DNA of 64,000 nt from DASYQD01 sp963837455. Its GTDB lineage: Bacteria > Acidobacteriota > Thermoanaerobaculia > Multivoradales > JAIOJS01. Numbering within the stretch: position 1 is the stretch's first letter; every line of letters starts with the position of its first letter. The stretch covers positions 1-64,000 of the forward strand of contig CAWINM010000005.1 in assembly GCA_963837455.1 (NCBI GenBank), in the 5' to 3' direction. The position numbers and the translations under genes are program-made. Of this stretch, positions 18,944 through 29,032 are shown piece after piece. Below the pieces are notes generated by a model, which ran no database searches, had not been told where the DNA came from, and saw nothing but the letters and a program-made list of their open reading frames with translations.

Positions 18944-20350
18944 TCAGCCGCGACCGCCAGCGATCGACAGCCGGAGGAGAGCGCAGGCAGCGAGGAGCAG
19001 CGCGAGCACCAGCAGCCCGCGGCCGTCGAGCGCCGGGATCACCACCGCCGGACCGAGGGCGACATCCGCCGTGCTCGTCACCTGCGCGGTGGCGGTCCCC
19101 GGCGGGTCGTCGCTCAGCGTCACCACCACGGCGAACGTGCCCGCGCCGCCGTAGGTGTGCGTGCCGTTCACCGTGAAGGAACCGGCGCCGCCGCTAACGG
19201 TGCCGGCAGAGACGTTGCTGTCGCCCCAGTCGATGGTCGCCGTGAAGTCGCCGGGCGGGCTGGCGGTGTCGGCATCGGTGAAGGTGGCCACGGCGCCGCT
19301 GAACGGCACGTTAGCCTGGGCGGCGAAGGCCAACGGGCTGCCAGAGAGCACGTCCGCCTCGGCCACCGTCGCCGTGCCGGTGTCGCCGGCGCTGGCGCCG
19401 GCGCCGCTGGTCTCGGTGACCGTCGTGGTGACGGTGAACGACCCTTCGTCCGCAAAGGTGTGCTGGCCCGTCAGCGTGAACGAACCGCTGCCGCCCGCGA
19501 CCGTACCGGCCGTCACGTTGCCGTCGCCCCAGTCGATGGTCGCCGCGAAGTCTGCCGCCGTCAGGGCGGTGTTGGCATCGGAGAAGTTGGCGACCGTGCC
19601 GTTGAAGCTCGCATCCTCGGCGGTCGCGAAGCTCGTGGAGGTCACCGTCAGGCCGGCGGCGACCTGTGCGGTGCTGGTGACGGTGGCGGTCGCCGTTCCC
19701 GGAGCATCGTCGGACAAGGTGACCATGACCGGGAAGGTGCCCGGAGCAGCGTAAGTGTGCGTGCCAGTGACCGAAAGCGCGCCGCCACCGCCGCTGACGG
19801 TGCCCGCCGAAGTCGTTGCATCACCCCAGTCGATGGTGGCCGTGAAATCACCGGGCACGGCGGCGGTGAGCGTATCGGTGAAGGTCGCCACCGTGGTAGT
19901 GAAGCTCACCCCCGACGGCGCCGAGAAGGTCATCGGCGTTCCCGAAAGCACGTCTGCCTCGGCGATGATCGCCGAGTCCGTCGCCGTCGCCGTGCCGGTC
20001 CCCGGTGCGACGTCCGAGATGGTAACGGTGGCGGTGAACACTCCCTCGTCAGTGTAGGTGTGCTGGCCGAGCACGACGAAGGCCGCGCTCGAGAAGCCGA
20101 TGGTGGTGGCGGGGGTCACCGGGGTGCCGTCGCCCCAGTCGATCGAGACAGTGAAGTCGGCGGGGTTGGCGGCGGGATCGTCGTCCTCGAAGGTCGCCAC
20201 CGCGCCGTCGAACGAGGAGTCCTCGGTGGCCGCGAAGTCGACCGGGAACGCAGTGATGACGGTGGCATGCACGGCACCCGCGGCGAGGGTGCCCAGGAAC
20301 ATCGCCATCGCCACCCGAGCCAGGCTCGCCACGGACCTCCGATCGTTCAT
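18944..20350 (-). CDS. Secreted repeat protein with PKD-like modules and IPTL-CTERM-like tail
   Basis: The protein has a signal peptide (AMAMFLGTLAAGAVHA), then four tandem ~90-residue beta-sandwich modules. Each carries a TIDWGD core, a GTHTY/GQHTF strand and a VTLSD-like strand, a PKD/adhesin-like pattern. The C-terminus is VVIPALDGRGLLVLALLLA plus a short basic end, matching the layout of IPTL-CTERM sorting signals (short motif, one membrane helix, basic tail). It is probably exported and processed at the surface. ATG 20350 was chosen because a GGAGGG lies seven bases upstream; a GTG two codons earlier would overlap the spacing. No catalytic residues are visible. Confidence 0.8.
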   Translation of the reverse strand: MNDRRSVASLARVAMAMFLGTLAAGAVHATVITAFPVDFAATEDSSFDGAVATFEDDDPAANPADFTVSIDWGDGTPVTPATTIGFSSAAFVVLGQHTYTDEGVFTATVTISDVAPGTGTATATDSAIIAEADVLSGTPMTFSAPSGVSFTTTVATFTDTLTAAVPGDFTATIDWGDATTSAGTVSGGGGALSVTGTHTYAAPGTFPVMVTLSDDAPGTATATVTSTAQVAAGLTVTSTSFATAEDASFNGTVANFSDANTALTAADFAATIDWGDGNVTAGTVAGGSGSFTLTGQHTFADEGSFTVTTTVTETSGAGASAGDTGTATVAEADVLSGSPLAFAAQANVPFSGAVATFTDADTASPPGDFTATIDWGDSNVSAGTVSGGAGSFTVNGTHTYGGAGTFAVVVTLSDDPPGTATAQVTSTADVALGPAVVIPALDGRGLLVLALLLAACALLRLSIAGGRG

Positions 20351-20356
20351 GGGCAC

Positions 20357-20702
20357 ACCCTCCGCGCGATTGCCACCGGCAGGCGCACACTAGCAAACCT
20401 GCCGCCGCAATTTCACCCGTGCTCCCGCTTCCCGGGCCCCGTCTCCGGCCGCCGACACCCGAGCTCCGTCGGCAGGGAGGTTCGGCGAGACTCTCGGCTG
20501 CCCGGCGCGGAGCCCCCACCGGCCGACGGGGCGCCGCGCGGAGCCCGCCCGCGGGCTCCGGGAAACCTGCGGTTTGGAGTGTCGCTCCCACCGACGCTTC
20601 GACCCGCGACCAGGGAACGAGGAGTCGCGGATCTTCTGTGCCCTCGGCGCTCCGGCCCCCGGCTCCTGCCGGCCGGAGGAGCTGTAGAGTCGCCTTCACT
20701 GC
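20357..20702. other. Divergent intergenic region without gene
   Basis: 346 bases between the divergent PKD-type gene and beta-propeller gene. It should hold both promoters. I see no coding sequence, clear promoter hexamers or hairpin that I can defend. Confidence 0.5.
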
Positions 20703-22214
20703 ATGCGCGAGCTGCCACCCCTGCTCGTCTGCCTTCTGCTCGCCTCCCCGTCGGCGGCCCGCGCCGCCGACTGGCCGCAGCTCGATTTCGACGCCAGCCA
20801 CAGCGGCAACAACCCGCTCGAGTCGACCCTCAGCGCCGCCAACGTGGCGACGCTCCACGTCCTCTACCACGTGGCCCTGCCGGGGGTCGCCGACGGCGCT
20901 CCCGCGTTCCTCGCCGCCGTGGCCACGGCCGAGGGCGCCAAGGACCTCCTCTTCGTGACCACCAAGGACGGCCAGATCGTGGCGCTCGACGCCGCCACCG
21001 GAGACGTCCTGTGGTCGCACCAGCCGGCCACCGGCCCTCGCTACACGACCTCGTCGCCGGCGCTCGACCCCGGCCGCGGCTTCGTCTACTCCTATGCGCT
21101 CGATGGGCGGGTGCACAAGTACCAGGTCGACGATGGCACCGAGGTCACCAGCGGTGGCTGGCCGCAGCTCGCGACCCTCAAGCCCGACGTCGAGAAGGGC
21201 TCCTCGGCGCTGACGGTGGCCACCACCGGCGCCGGGGCTTCCTACCTCTACATCGCCAACGGCGGCTATCCCGGCGACGCCGGCGACTACCAGGGTCATG
21301 TGACCACGGTCGACCTCGCCACCGGCGCGCAGACCGTCTTCAACGCCGCCTGCAGCGACACCAGCGTGCACTTCGTCGAGCTCGGCGTGCCCGACTGCCC
21401 GCACGTGCAGACCGCGGTGTGGGCGCGCGCCGGCGTGGTGTACGACGCGAGCCTCGGCAAGCTCTTCTTCGCCACCGGCAACGGCGACTTCGACGGCGAC
21501 AGCGGCGGCAAGGACTGGGGCGACAGCGTGCTGGCGATCGCCGCCGACGGCACCGGCAGCGGCGGCGGGCCTCTCGACAGCTACACGCCGACCAACTTCC
21601 AGCACCTCGACGACGCCGACCTCGACCTCGGGAGCACGGCGCCCGCCCTGCTGCCCACCGGCGGTGGGGCGCCGCACCTGGCCGTGCAGAGCGGCAAGGA
21701 CAGCCGGTTGCGCCTGCTCGACCTCGACGACCTCTCCGGCGCCGGAGGCCCGGGGCACGTCGGCGGCGAGCTGCAGAACCTCGCCGTCCCCCAGGGAGGC
21801 CCGGTGCTGAGCGCGCCCATCGGCTGGGCCAATCCGGGCGACGGCAGCGCCTGGCTCTTCGTCGCCGACGGCAACGGCATCGCCGGCCTGCGCCTCGACC
21901 TCTCGGGCTCGCCGGCCTTGCAGCCCCAGTGGACCGACGGCACCGGCGGCAGCTCGCCCATCCTCGCCAACGGCGTCCTCTACTACGCCACCTCGAGCGG
22001 CGTGCGCGCGCTCGACCCGTCGACCGGCAACGAGCTGTGGCACGACAACAGCCCCGTGAGCCTCCACTGGGAGAGCCCCATCGTCGTCCACGGCCGCCTG
22101 TACTTCACCGACGAGGCCCGCAACCTCTGGGTCTATACGAGCAGCCTCTTCTTCCAGAACGGCTTCGAGTCGGGCAACACCGCTTCCTGGTCAGCGGTCG
22201 AGGCTGGGGAGTGA
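20703..22214 (+). CDS. Secreted PQQ-like beta-propeller protein with GFESG C-terminal tail
   Basis: A signal peptide (MRELPPLLVCLLLASPSAARA) precedes repeated propeller blades with the tryptophan-docking style sequences DGQIVALDAATGDVLWSH, SGVRALDPSTGNELWHD and similar. This is the PQQ/WD-like repeat family, without recognisable PQQ-binding or dehydrogenase catalytic residues. The last 20 residues hold FQNGFESGNTASWSA, a short C-terminal motif seen on many exported proteins of acidobacteria and some gammaproteobacteria; its function is not established. The protein is 503 residues and likely extracellular or outer-surface. The start is the ATG giving the signal peptide. Confidence 0.82.
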   Translation: MRELPPLLVCLLLASPSAARAADWPQLDFDASHSGNNPLESTLSAANVATLHVLYHVALPGVADGAPAFLAAVATAEGAKDLLFVTTKDGQIVALDAATGDVLWSHQPATGPRYTTSSPALDPGRGFVYSYALDGRVHKYQVDDGTEVTSGGWPQLATLKPDVEKGSSALTVATTGAGASYLYIANGGYPGDAGDYQGHVTTVDLATGAQTVFNAACSDTSVHFVELGVPDCPHVQTAVWARAGVVYDASLGKLFFATGNGDFDGDSGGKDWGDSVLAIAADGTGSGGGPLDSYTPTNFQHLDDADLDLGSTAPALLPTGGGAPHLAVQSGKDSRLRLLDLDDLSGAGGPGHVGGELQNLAVPQGGPVLSAPIGWANPGDGSAWLFVADGNGIAGLRLDLSGSPALQPQWTDGTGGSSPILANGVLYYATSSGVRALDPSTGNELWHDNSPVSLHWESPIVVHGRLYFTDEARNLWVYTSSLFFQNGFESGNTASWSAVEAGE

Positions 22215-22383
22215 GCGGCGGGTCTCACCGACCTAGCTCGTGAGAGGTGGGGTGCCCATGCGGTCGACGAGGCGACGGCCAACCTCCGCGAGCGATCGAG
22301 CTCTACCTCGAGCCCGTCGGGGATGATCTCGCCAACGCACGGGTCGGACTCGACAGCTCTCTGCGGTCGGTGGCAGTCCTGGC

Positions 22384-22659
22384 CTAGCCCTCCTCGACGA
22401 AGCGGATGAGGTCGAACGGCGCTTCGAAATTCGTGCCGCACCCCCCGCAGTACAGCCGGTGATGCGCTCCCTCGGGATCGTCGCTGTACATGCCCCGCCG
22501 GTCGACGACGATGCCGTGTTGCGCCGCAACGTCCGGAGTACGGTACGCCTTGTCCTCCTCCCAACCCACATCGTCACTCCCGCACTTGGGACAGAGAAGC
22601 GGGCCGTCGTCCTGGAGCTCGGATCTCCTGGGCCACGGCTTCATGTCGTAGGGCTTCAT
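22384..22659 (-). CDS. Small zinc-ribbon protein
   Basis: A 91-residue protein with two paired cysteine motifs, CPKCGSDDVG near residue 26 and YCGGCGTNFEAPFDLIRF near the end, that would form one zinc ribbon. The start at MKPYDMKPW was chosen because upstream codons in this frame are arginine-rich and have no support. It is divergent from the helicase gene that begins 125 bases away. The function is unknown; such ribbons often bind nucleic acid. Confidence 0.6.
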   Translation of the reverse strand: MKPYDMKPWPRRSELQDDGPLLCPKCGSDDVGWEEDKAYRTPDVAAQHGIVVDRRGMYSDDPEGAHHRLYCGGCGTNFEAPFDLIRFVEEG

Positions 22660-22784
22660 GACGGCCAACGCTACCTCGAACTGAGGTGGCGCCTTGCTCG
22701 AGGAGCGCGCGAGGGTGTGGCGCGCCAGCCGCGAGGCGTGGGCGAGCGATCGCCCAGCCCGCGTGATTGCGAGATACTCGGGCG

Positions 22785-25700
22785 GTGCCTCGCTCGCTGC
22801 CCGACGGGGTCTACGAGCACCTGGTGACGCTGGAGCTGGAGCGCGCATTGGCGACGCTCGAGCCCCACCGCCAGCAGGTGCTCGAGGAGCTCGGTGACGT
22901 GGAGGCTCACCTCGCGCTGGCCCGGCACCTGGGCCGCGAGGTCGAGCGGACCCTCCAAGGGCTGCCGAGCCAGGCCCGCGATGGCGCCGCTCGCGAGGTG
23001 GTCGACCGCCTGATCGATCTTCTCGCGGCGCTCGCCGCCGAGCGTGGGCTCGAGACCGAGCCGATCCTCCAGCAGCGAGTGACCCCGCCGCCGCGACAGC
23101 TGCTTGCCATCCATCGCGGCGCGGTCCCGCTGCGACCTACGTCGTCGCTAGCGTCCTCGACCCTGCTGACACGCAATCGCGCCGAGCCGGCGCTCGGTAA
23201 CGAGCTCGCCCGCGAGATCGCCACCGCCGACCGCATCGACGCCATCGTCGCCTTCGTCACCGTCGGTGGCGTCCGCGCCATTCGCGACGCCCTCGACGAC
23301 TTTGCGCGCCGGGGCACGGGCGAGCGGATGCGCCTGCTGACCACCACCTTCACCGGCACCACCGAGGCCGAAGCCCTCGACGCTCTCGCCCAGTTGCCGG
23401 GCGTTGCCGTGAGAGTTTCCTACGACGTGCGGCGAACCCGCCTGCACGCCAAGGCCTGGCTGTTCCACCGCGACTCTGGGCTCTCGACCGCGTACATCGG
23501 CTCGGCGAATCTCACGGCGACCGCGCTCGGGGGCGGCCAGGAGTGGATGGTCAAGATCTGCGCCGCCGACCTGCCGCAGGTTGTCGAGAAGTTCGAGGGT
23601 ACCTTCGCCACCCTCTGGGCGGACCCCGAATTCGAAGCCTACGACCCAGCGAGCGACGACCAGCGCCAGAGGCTTCGTGCCGCGCTCGGCTCCGAGCGCC
23701 GGTCCGCGGGCGACGTCACGACGCTGATCACCCTCCGGCCCTACCCGTTCCAGGAAGAGATCCTCGATCGGCTCGCCGCCGAGCGCGCGATCCACGGTCG
23801 CCACCGCAACCTCGTGGTCGCCGCCACCGGCACCGGGAAGACGGTGATCGCCGCCTTCGACTACGCCCGGATCGCTGCTGCCGCGGGAGTGCGGCCGCGG
23901 CTCCTCTTCCTGGCCCACCGTCGCGAGATCCTGACCCAAGCGCGCGACACCTTCCGTCACGCCCTCCAGGACGGAGCCTTCGGCGAGCTGCTCGCAGGAG
24001 GCGACGAGCCGGAGCTCTTCGAGCATGTGTTCGCGACCATCCAGAGCACCGCGAGCGGCACGCTCGATCGCCTCGGACCCGACCATTGGCGGCACGTGAT
24101 CATCGACGAGTGCCACCACGTCCCGGCCGCCTCCTACCAGGCCGTGGTCACGCGGCTCACACCCGACGTGCTGGTCGGCCTTACCGCGACTCCGGAGCGC
24201 AGCGATGGCCGCTCGCTGCTGCCGGATTTCGGCGGCCACATCGCCGCCGAGCTGCGCCTGTGGAGCGCCCTCGACGCGCAACTCCTGGTCCCCTTCGAGT
24301 ACTTTGGCCTCACCGACACCGTCGACCTGCGGCAGGTCCGCTGGACCCGGACCGGCTACGACCTCGCCGCACTCGCCGGCGTCTACACCGGCAACGAAGC
24401 TCGGGCTTCGCTCATCCTCGGGCAGCTGCAGCGGCGAGTCGTCGACTTGCGGGGCCTGCGCGCGCTGGGCTTCTGCGTCAGCGTCGATCACGCCGAGTTC
24501 ATGGCAGACCGATTTGCCGCAGCCGGAGTGCCCGCCCTGGCGCTCCATGGCGACTCCCCAGACGAGCTCCGACGCGATGCCCCACGGCGACTGCGCGACC
24601 GCGAGGTCAACGTCCTGTTCACCTGCGACCTCTACAACGAGGGCGTCGACCTCCCGTTCGTCGACACCCTCCTGCTGCTGCGGCCGACCCAGAGCGCCAC
24701 CCTGTTCCTGCAGCAGCTCGGTCGCGGCCTACGCCACCACGATCGCAAGACCTCGTGTCTGGTACTCGACTTCATCGGCCAGCACCACGAGCAGTTCCGC
24801 TTCGATGCAGTGCTGGCGGCGCTCACCGGAGTGCCACGCGCCCACCTGCGCCGGGCCGTGACGGACGGCTTCCCCTTCCTGCCCAGCGGCTGCACCCTGC
24901 AGCTCGACGCCGTCGCCCGCAACCAGATCCTCGATTCGCTGCGGAGCACGTTGCGAGGGGCCAAGCGGCTTGCTGCCGAGCTGCGCGAAACGGCGGCAGT
25001 GCTCGGCGAGCAAGTCTCGCTCAGCCGCTTCCTCGAAGAGACAGTCCGCGAGCCGGAGGACGTTTACGACGCGGGTGGGTGGACGACCCTGCGCCGGCGC
25101 GCTGGCCTCGAGACCGGCACCGACGAAGAGACCGAGGACCTCAGTCGGCGCCTCGGTTGGCTCCTCCACGTCGACGAGCCTCCGCGCCTGCGCGCATACC
25201 GGAGCGCCGTCCTCGCCACGCAGCAAGGAAGGGCCCCGGCGCTCGCTCCGCGCGATCGCACGCGGATCCAGATGCTCGAGCTCCAGCTCAACCACCGCGG
25301 CGTGATCCGCACCGCCGAGGAGACCGTGCATGAGCTCGCGACCCGACCGGGAATCGCCTCCGAGCTGGTCGAGCTCTGCGAGGTTCTCGAAGACCGCGTC
25401 GGTCTCGCGTCCGACAGCTACCCGGTGCCCGAGTGGCCACTGGCGCTTCATCGCCACTACCAGCGACGTGAGATCGTCGCCGCCGTCGGCTTCGTGCGCG
25501 CCGGGGAGAAGGGCAAGACACCACAGGGCGGCATCCTCAAGCTCGATGGCGGCCGCGAGCTCTTGTTCGTGACGCTCGACAAGTCCGGCAAGGGCTTCTC
25601 GCCGTCGACGCGCTACCGCGACTACGCAGTGAGCCGTGAGTGCTTCCACTGGGAAACGCAGGGCGCCGCCAGTGTCGACCGGGCCAGCGGCCGGCGCTAC

Positions 25701-25892
25701 GTCGAGAGCCCCGGCAACGGCTGCACCTTTCACCTGTTCGTGCGCACCGATCCGAGCGCGGCCTACGCATTCCTCGGGCCACTCGAGTACCAGTCTCACA
25801 GCGGCGACCGGCCGATCGCCATCACCTGGCGGCTCGTGCAGGCGATGCCGGCGGCGCTGTTCGAGCGATATGCGACGCTGCGGCCGGGCTAG
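22785..25892 (+). CDS. PLD-nuclease-like / DEAD-helicase / DUF3427 protein
   Basis: A 1035-residue multidomain protein. Residues ~130-290 form a phospholipase D-like domain with the HxK motif in RLHAKAWLF and AYIGSANLT. Residues ~325-660 are a superfamily 2 helicase: Walker A ATGTGKTVIA, DEAH-box IIDECHHV, motif III GLTATPERSDG, and a C-terminal motif VI around QQLGRGLRHH. The last ~300 residues match the DUF3427 plan ending in a beta-rich domain (LDGGRELLFVTLDKSGKGFS). A GTG at 22785 is the likely start; a TTG six codons upstream is possible. It probably processes DNA or RNA. Proteins of this layout are candidates for defence, but nothing in the sequence proves it. Confidence 0.85.
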   Translation: MPRSLPDGVYEHLVTLELERALATLEPHRQQVLEELGDVEAHLALARHLGREVERTLQGLPSQARDGAAREVVDRLIDLLAALAAERGLETEPILQQRVTPPPRQLLAIHRGAVPLRPTSSLASSTLLTRNRAEPALGNELAREIATADRIDAIVAFVTVGGVRAIRDALDDFARRGTGERMRLLTTTFTGTTEAEALDALAQLPGVAVRVSYDVRRTRLHAKAWLFHRDSGLSTAYIGSANLTATALGGGQEWMVKICAADLPQVVEKFEGTFATLWADPEFEAYDPASDDQRQRLRAALGSERRSAGDVTTLITLRPYPFQEEILDRLAAERAIHGRHRNLVVAATGTGKTVIAAFDYARIAAAAGVRPRLLFLAHRREILTQARDTFRHALQDGAFGELLAGGDEPELFEHVFATIQSTASGTLDRLGPDHWRHVIIDECHHVPAASYQAVVTRLTPDVLVGLTATPERSDGRSLLPDFGGHIAAELRLWSALDAQLLVPFEYFGLTDTVDLRQVRWTRTGYDLAALAGVYTGNEARASLILGQLQRRVVDLRGLRALGFCVSVDHAEFMADRFAAAGVPALALHGDSPDELRRDAPRRLRDREVNVLFTCDLYNEGVDLPFVDTLLLLRPTQSATLFLQQLGRGLRHHDRKTSCLVLDFIGQHHEQFRFDAVLAALTGVPRAHLRRAVTDGFPFLPSGCTLQLDAVARNQILDSLRSTLRGAKRLAAELRETAAVLGEQVSLSRFLEETVREPEDVYDAGGWTTLRRRAGLETGTDEETEDLSRRLGWLLHVDEPPRLRAYRSAVLATQQGRAPALAPRDRTRIQMLELQLNHRGVIRTAEETVHELATRPGIASELVELCEVLEDRVGLASDSYPVPEWPLALHRHYQRREIVAAVGFVRAGEKGKTPQGGILKLDGGRELLFVTLDKSGKGFSPSTRYRDYAVSRECFHWETQGAASVDRASGRRYVESPGNGCTFHLFVRTDPSAAYAFLGPLEYQSHSGDRPIAITWRLVQAMPAALFERYATLRPG

Positions 25893-26003
25893 CGGTCGAT
25901 TGGAGTCGCTGGCCCGTCAGGTCGAGTGTGCTCAGTAGCGGCCCCACGACTCTCCCCGGTAGTAGCAGTAGCAGCTCCCCGCGGCGGGCGACTCCGCGGC
26001 CGC

Positions 26004-26558
26004 TCAGCGACTGAAGCTAGCGATCTCCTCGAGCGTGATGCGGGAGAGCACTGCTCCGGTCGCCGGGTCGACGAGCTCCTGATCGCCGGTGAGCGTCCCC
26101 GACAACTCTCGCGAGTCGCCGGTCAGGACGAGCCGCGACCCTGCCGTCCGGATTCGCGTCGGCATGCCACGACAGTCGAAGTCTGACTCCCGCGGCGGGC
26201 TGACGCTGGTCGCGTCGAGTGTCGAGGCCGTGACGGTGCCCGCGAACGACTCCGTCTGCCCGTTGCCGGTGAACTCGAGCACGACGTCCACCGCCGCACC
26301 ACTCTGCTGGATATGGGCCACGTACTGGCCGCGCACGCCCCGATTGGCGTTGTGTGCGTCCGCCAGGCAGTTTCCCTCGGGCGTGGCGTGGGCGACCTCC
26401 TCATAGCCCTGCCAGTCTCCTGCCGCCTGCAGGAGGGGCGTCGGGGGCGGCTCGCTGGGGGATCCCCCCGAGCCGCCCGAGCACGCCGATAGCAGCAAGT
26501 AGACGGGGGGCGCTAGCAGCCGGAGCGCCGGGCTTCCACGCCTTGCTCTCGCTTTCAT
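26004..26558 (-). CDS. Lipoprotein of unknown function
   Basis: A 184-residue protein with a lipoprotein signal peptide (basic N-terminus, hydrophobic core, LLSAC lipobox), followed by a Gly/Ser/Pro linker and a beta-rich domain. That domain alternates short strands: GQYVAHIQQSGAAVDVVLEF, then SFAGTVTAS and SRLVLTGDSRELSGTLTGD. I do not recognise a named family. The pattern resembles small barrel or lipocalin-like lipoproteins. It lies between the helicase and the start of the accessory region, with no operon partner. Confidence 0.65.
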   Translation of the reverse strand: MKARARRGSPALRLLAPPVYLLLSACSGGSGGSPSEPPPTPLLQAAGDWQGYEEVAHATPEGNCLADAHNANRGVRGQYVAHIQQSGAAVDVVLEFTGNGQTESFAGTVTASTLDATSVSPPRESDFDCRGMPTRIRTAGSRLVLTGDSRELSGTLTGDQELVDPATGAVLSRITLEEIASFSR

Positions 26559-26837
26559 CGTCGAGCCTCCCCTCGCAAGTCAGTCGGATGCAGAGGTCGC
26601 CGCCGGGGCTCTCCCAGCCGCACGACGGTGGTCGGCCTCGCCTGGGACCCTCCTGGCCACGTCTTGCATGTCGAGCCCTCGGCTCCTTGGGTGAGGCCCT
26701 CCCAATGCGATCGGCAAGCCCTTCGCGTCGAGGCGCCGGGCCCGCGAGGCTGCTCCTCTAGCGCGTGAGCTCGACGGTGTCATGGACGGTGACACGGCCG
26801 GCGGCCGCACCGGCGCCGTCAAGTGGGGTCGAAGAGC

Positions 26838-27314
26838 TCATCTAGAGTGCCGGACCAGCGCGAGGTTGTCCCGGCGACGCTGAGAGTCCCCCCTGCCGCA
26901 TGGCGAATCGTGAAGGCTGCACCGCCGACACAGACGAAGTCGAAGGCCATGCCCCAGGCTGCTCGGCAGCGGTGAGAGTGGCGCCGTCCCAGCTGCCGTT
27001 GTAGGTCGAGGGATCGTCAGGGTTGATGGCCACGGTGGTGGCCGCCCAGTTCTGGGTGATTTTCGGTGTCGTAGCGCGCCTGCGCGCCGGCCAGGCTGGT
27101 CAGGTGGTCGGCCCAGCACTGGCCCGCCGGCTCGGCGTTGATCCGCACCTCCAAGGCACTCCATCATCGAGCCAGACCTATGACGCCCTCGTCGGTCGGC
27201 GGAGCCGCCACCGGAGCCCCCTCCGCCACAACCGACAAGGAACGCGGCGGTTGCCAATGCCAGTCCGGACGGCCGATCGGCGCTGCTGGCCCATCTCAGC
27301 TCCTCTCGTGTCAT
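26838..27314 (-). pseudogene. Decayed lipoprotein gene
   Basis: From ATG 27314 the sequence encodes a lipoprotein-type N-terminus (LALATAAFLVGCGGGGSGGGS). Further on other frames give NPDDPSTYNGSWDGATLTA and then AFDFVCVGGAAFTIRH with TLSVAGTTSRWSGTLD before a stop at about 26838. These fragments look like one secreted beta-rich lipoprotein broken by at least two frame shifts. It is similar in style to the intact lipoprotein at 26004-26558, but I could not align the two. The 279 bases before it (26559-26837) hold nothing recognisable. Confidence 0.4.
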
Positions 27315-27570
27315 CCATCGCTCTCCAGCAGGCGGGCATCTACGGTTAGAGCCCGAAGTGGGGCGAGATCCCTCGGGTAGAGCCCCGGCGCGGTGGCCTG
27401 CGGCCCCGCCGGCGGGTCCGCAGGCGGTCCCGGAAGCCTCGGGGCCGAGCGGCGCGCCCGACCGCAGCCTGGCGGCTAGGCGATGGCGGTCGGACGGGAG
27501 CGCAGGGCGCGCCAATGGCTCGTACCACGCCCGGCGCCGTGGCGACGACTTCGATCCCGCTGACGTGGGG

Positions 27571-27740
27571 CCTGCCGATCTCCTTCGCGAGGTTGCCGTC
27601 GACGAAGTCCATGAAGGCGGCGAGCTCGCACAGCACCCGCACAAGCTGCCGCCGCACTCCGAACGCTCTCCTGCGCCGCTGGTGCATGCCCGCCACCCGC
27701 GAGATTCGCATCATGCTGGGCGCGGCCTACTGGCAGTACC
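27571..27740. pseudogene. Fragments of a RAYT (REP-associated tyrosine transposase) gene on both strands
   Basis: On the minus strand, 27571-27624 encodes LAAFMDFVDGNLAKEIGR. This is nearly the internal segment of the RAYT at 32513 (LAAFMDFVAGNIAREVGR), with a frame-shifted continuation. On the plus strand, about 27660-27738 matches the RAYT C-terminal segment also found at 36236-36315 (RSPAPLVHA then REIRIMLGAAYWQ). The two pieces point in opposite directions, so this is a rearranged remnant, not a gene. Confidence 0.6.
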
Positions 27741-27834
27741 TCCCCCCGCGACGGCGACTCCGCTCTCGATGCACGGGGAGGCGCCGGCGGTGCGGACGCC
27801 ACGCCCGACTCCGGAGCCTGGCTTCCTTTCCTTA

Positions 27835-28864
27835 ACTGCTCCGTCTCCGTTCGACAGCGCCGCCAGCGCCGCGGTGGCTACCGCAGAGTCGGAGCCGGCC
27901 ACTTGCGGCGCCGCCTCGTGCCCCGCCTGGTCGCAGTCGAGCGCCACCACCACGCGCTTGACGCCGAAGCGGCGCACCAGCTCGCGGTGCTCCTCGGTCA
28001 CACCGTGAGCGCCGAAGAGCCCGATCACCTGGCCGACACCGGCCTCGACGAGCGAGAGCGCGTCGATGACGGACTCGACGAGCACGATCTCTTCGGCGCG
28101 GCGCGCGGCGTTCCAGTTGAACAGGCCGCGGCGCGGGCCGGGCAGGTACATGTGATGCGGCGTAAGCCCGGGTGCGATCGCGCGGCCGTAGACGTTGACG
28201 GGCAGCTGGTTCAAGGCGAAGAGCGGAAGGACGACGCGGCCCGCCATGCGCTCGACGACGCGCTGCTCCTCGTCCTTGGCGAGGATGCCGAGAGCGAGGC
28301 TCCGTGGCGTGCCTTTCGGCGGGCGACTCCACGGGCTCGCTGCTCGAGGTGGCGAGCGGAGGAGTCGCCGGGCGCGCCAGCAGCGCACGCGTCACCAAGC
28401 CGCGCGACTCCAGGTGCTCCTGCGCCGCGCGATGCGCGGCGAGCTCCGCTGCCATTGGTCGACCACGCCCGAGAGCAGCTCCGTGCGCGGCGCCGCGGCC
28501 ACCGGCGCAAGGCTGCCGCCGCCGCCGCTGCGGCGCCGCGGCGGCGGCAGCTCGTCCTTGACCTCGCCACCGAGGCGCACGTGCGCCTCGCGGAAGTCCG
28601 CTCCCCACGCCTTTCCGAAGGCAAAGAGGTCGCCACCCGAGCTGCCCTTACCGCCGCCGGCGTTGCCGTTGGCGCGACAGCCGCCCAGACAGTTCCAGAC
28701 TCGACGCCTCGGGTCGACGACCAGCGACTCCTTGTGTCGGCGTGGAAGGGCACTTGCATCAGGTACTTGCCCACCCGCCGCAACGGCACACCCGAGGAGA
28801 CGATGAAGGCGGCGAGGTCGTGACGCCGCTTGATCGCGTCGATGTCCGCCTTGGCGATCAGCAT
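27835..28864 (-). pseudogene. Decayed CHC2-zinc-finger/TOPRIM primase-like gene (locus A)
   Basis: The gene starts at ATG 28864 with MLIAKADIDAIKRRHDLAAF, the same plan as the primases at 46247 and 53267. The zinc-finger region is split between frames: LMQVPFHADT, then KESLVVDPRRRVWNCLGGC. The first zinc ligand is Val instead of Cys. After at least two more frame changes the TOPRIM domain is readable (VLPLFALNQLPVNVYGR, EEIVLVESVIDALSLVEAG, VVVALDCDQAGHEAA). The sequence then ends, so the whole C-terminal ATPase half is missing. An XRE gene diverges from it, as in the other two loci; no recombinase remains. Confidence 0.75.
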
Positions 28865-29032
28865 TCGGGGCCCTCCGGGATCGACTCCGAGGCCGGCAAC
28901 CGCTCTCGGCCACAGAGCCTGTCAATACCACCACGGGCAAGTAGGTGTGCTATACCATTTCAGCAAGTCAGCGCGGATCAACGGAGGATCCCCATGAGGG
29001 TGCACTCGGCAGCGAGCCGCCATCGACGGACC

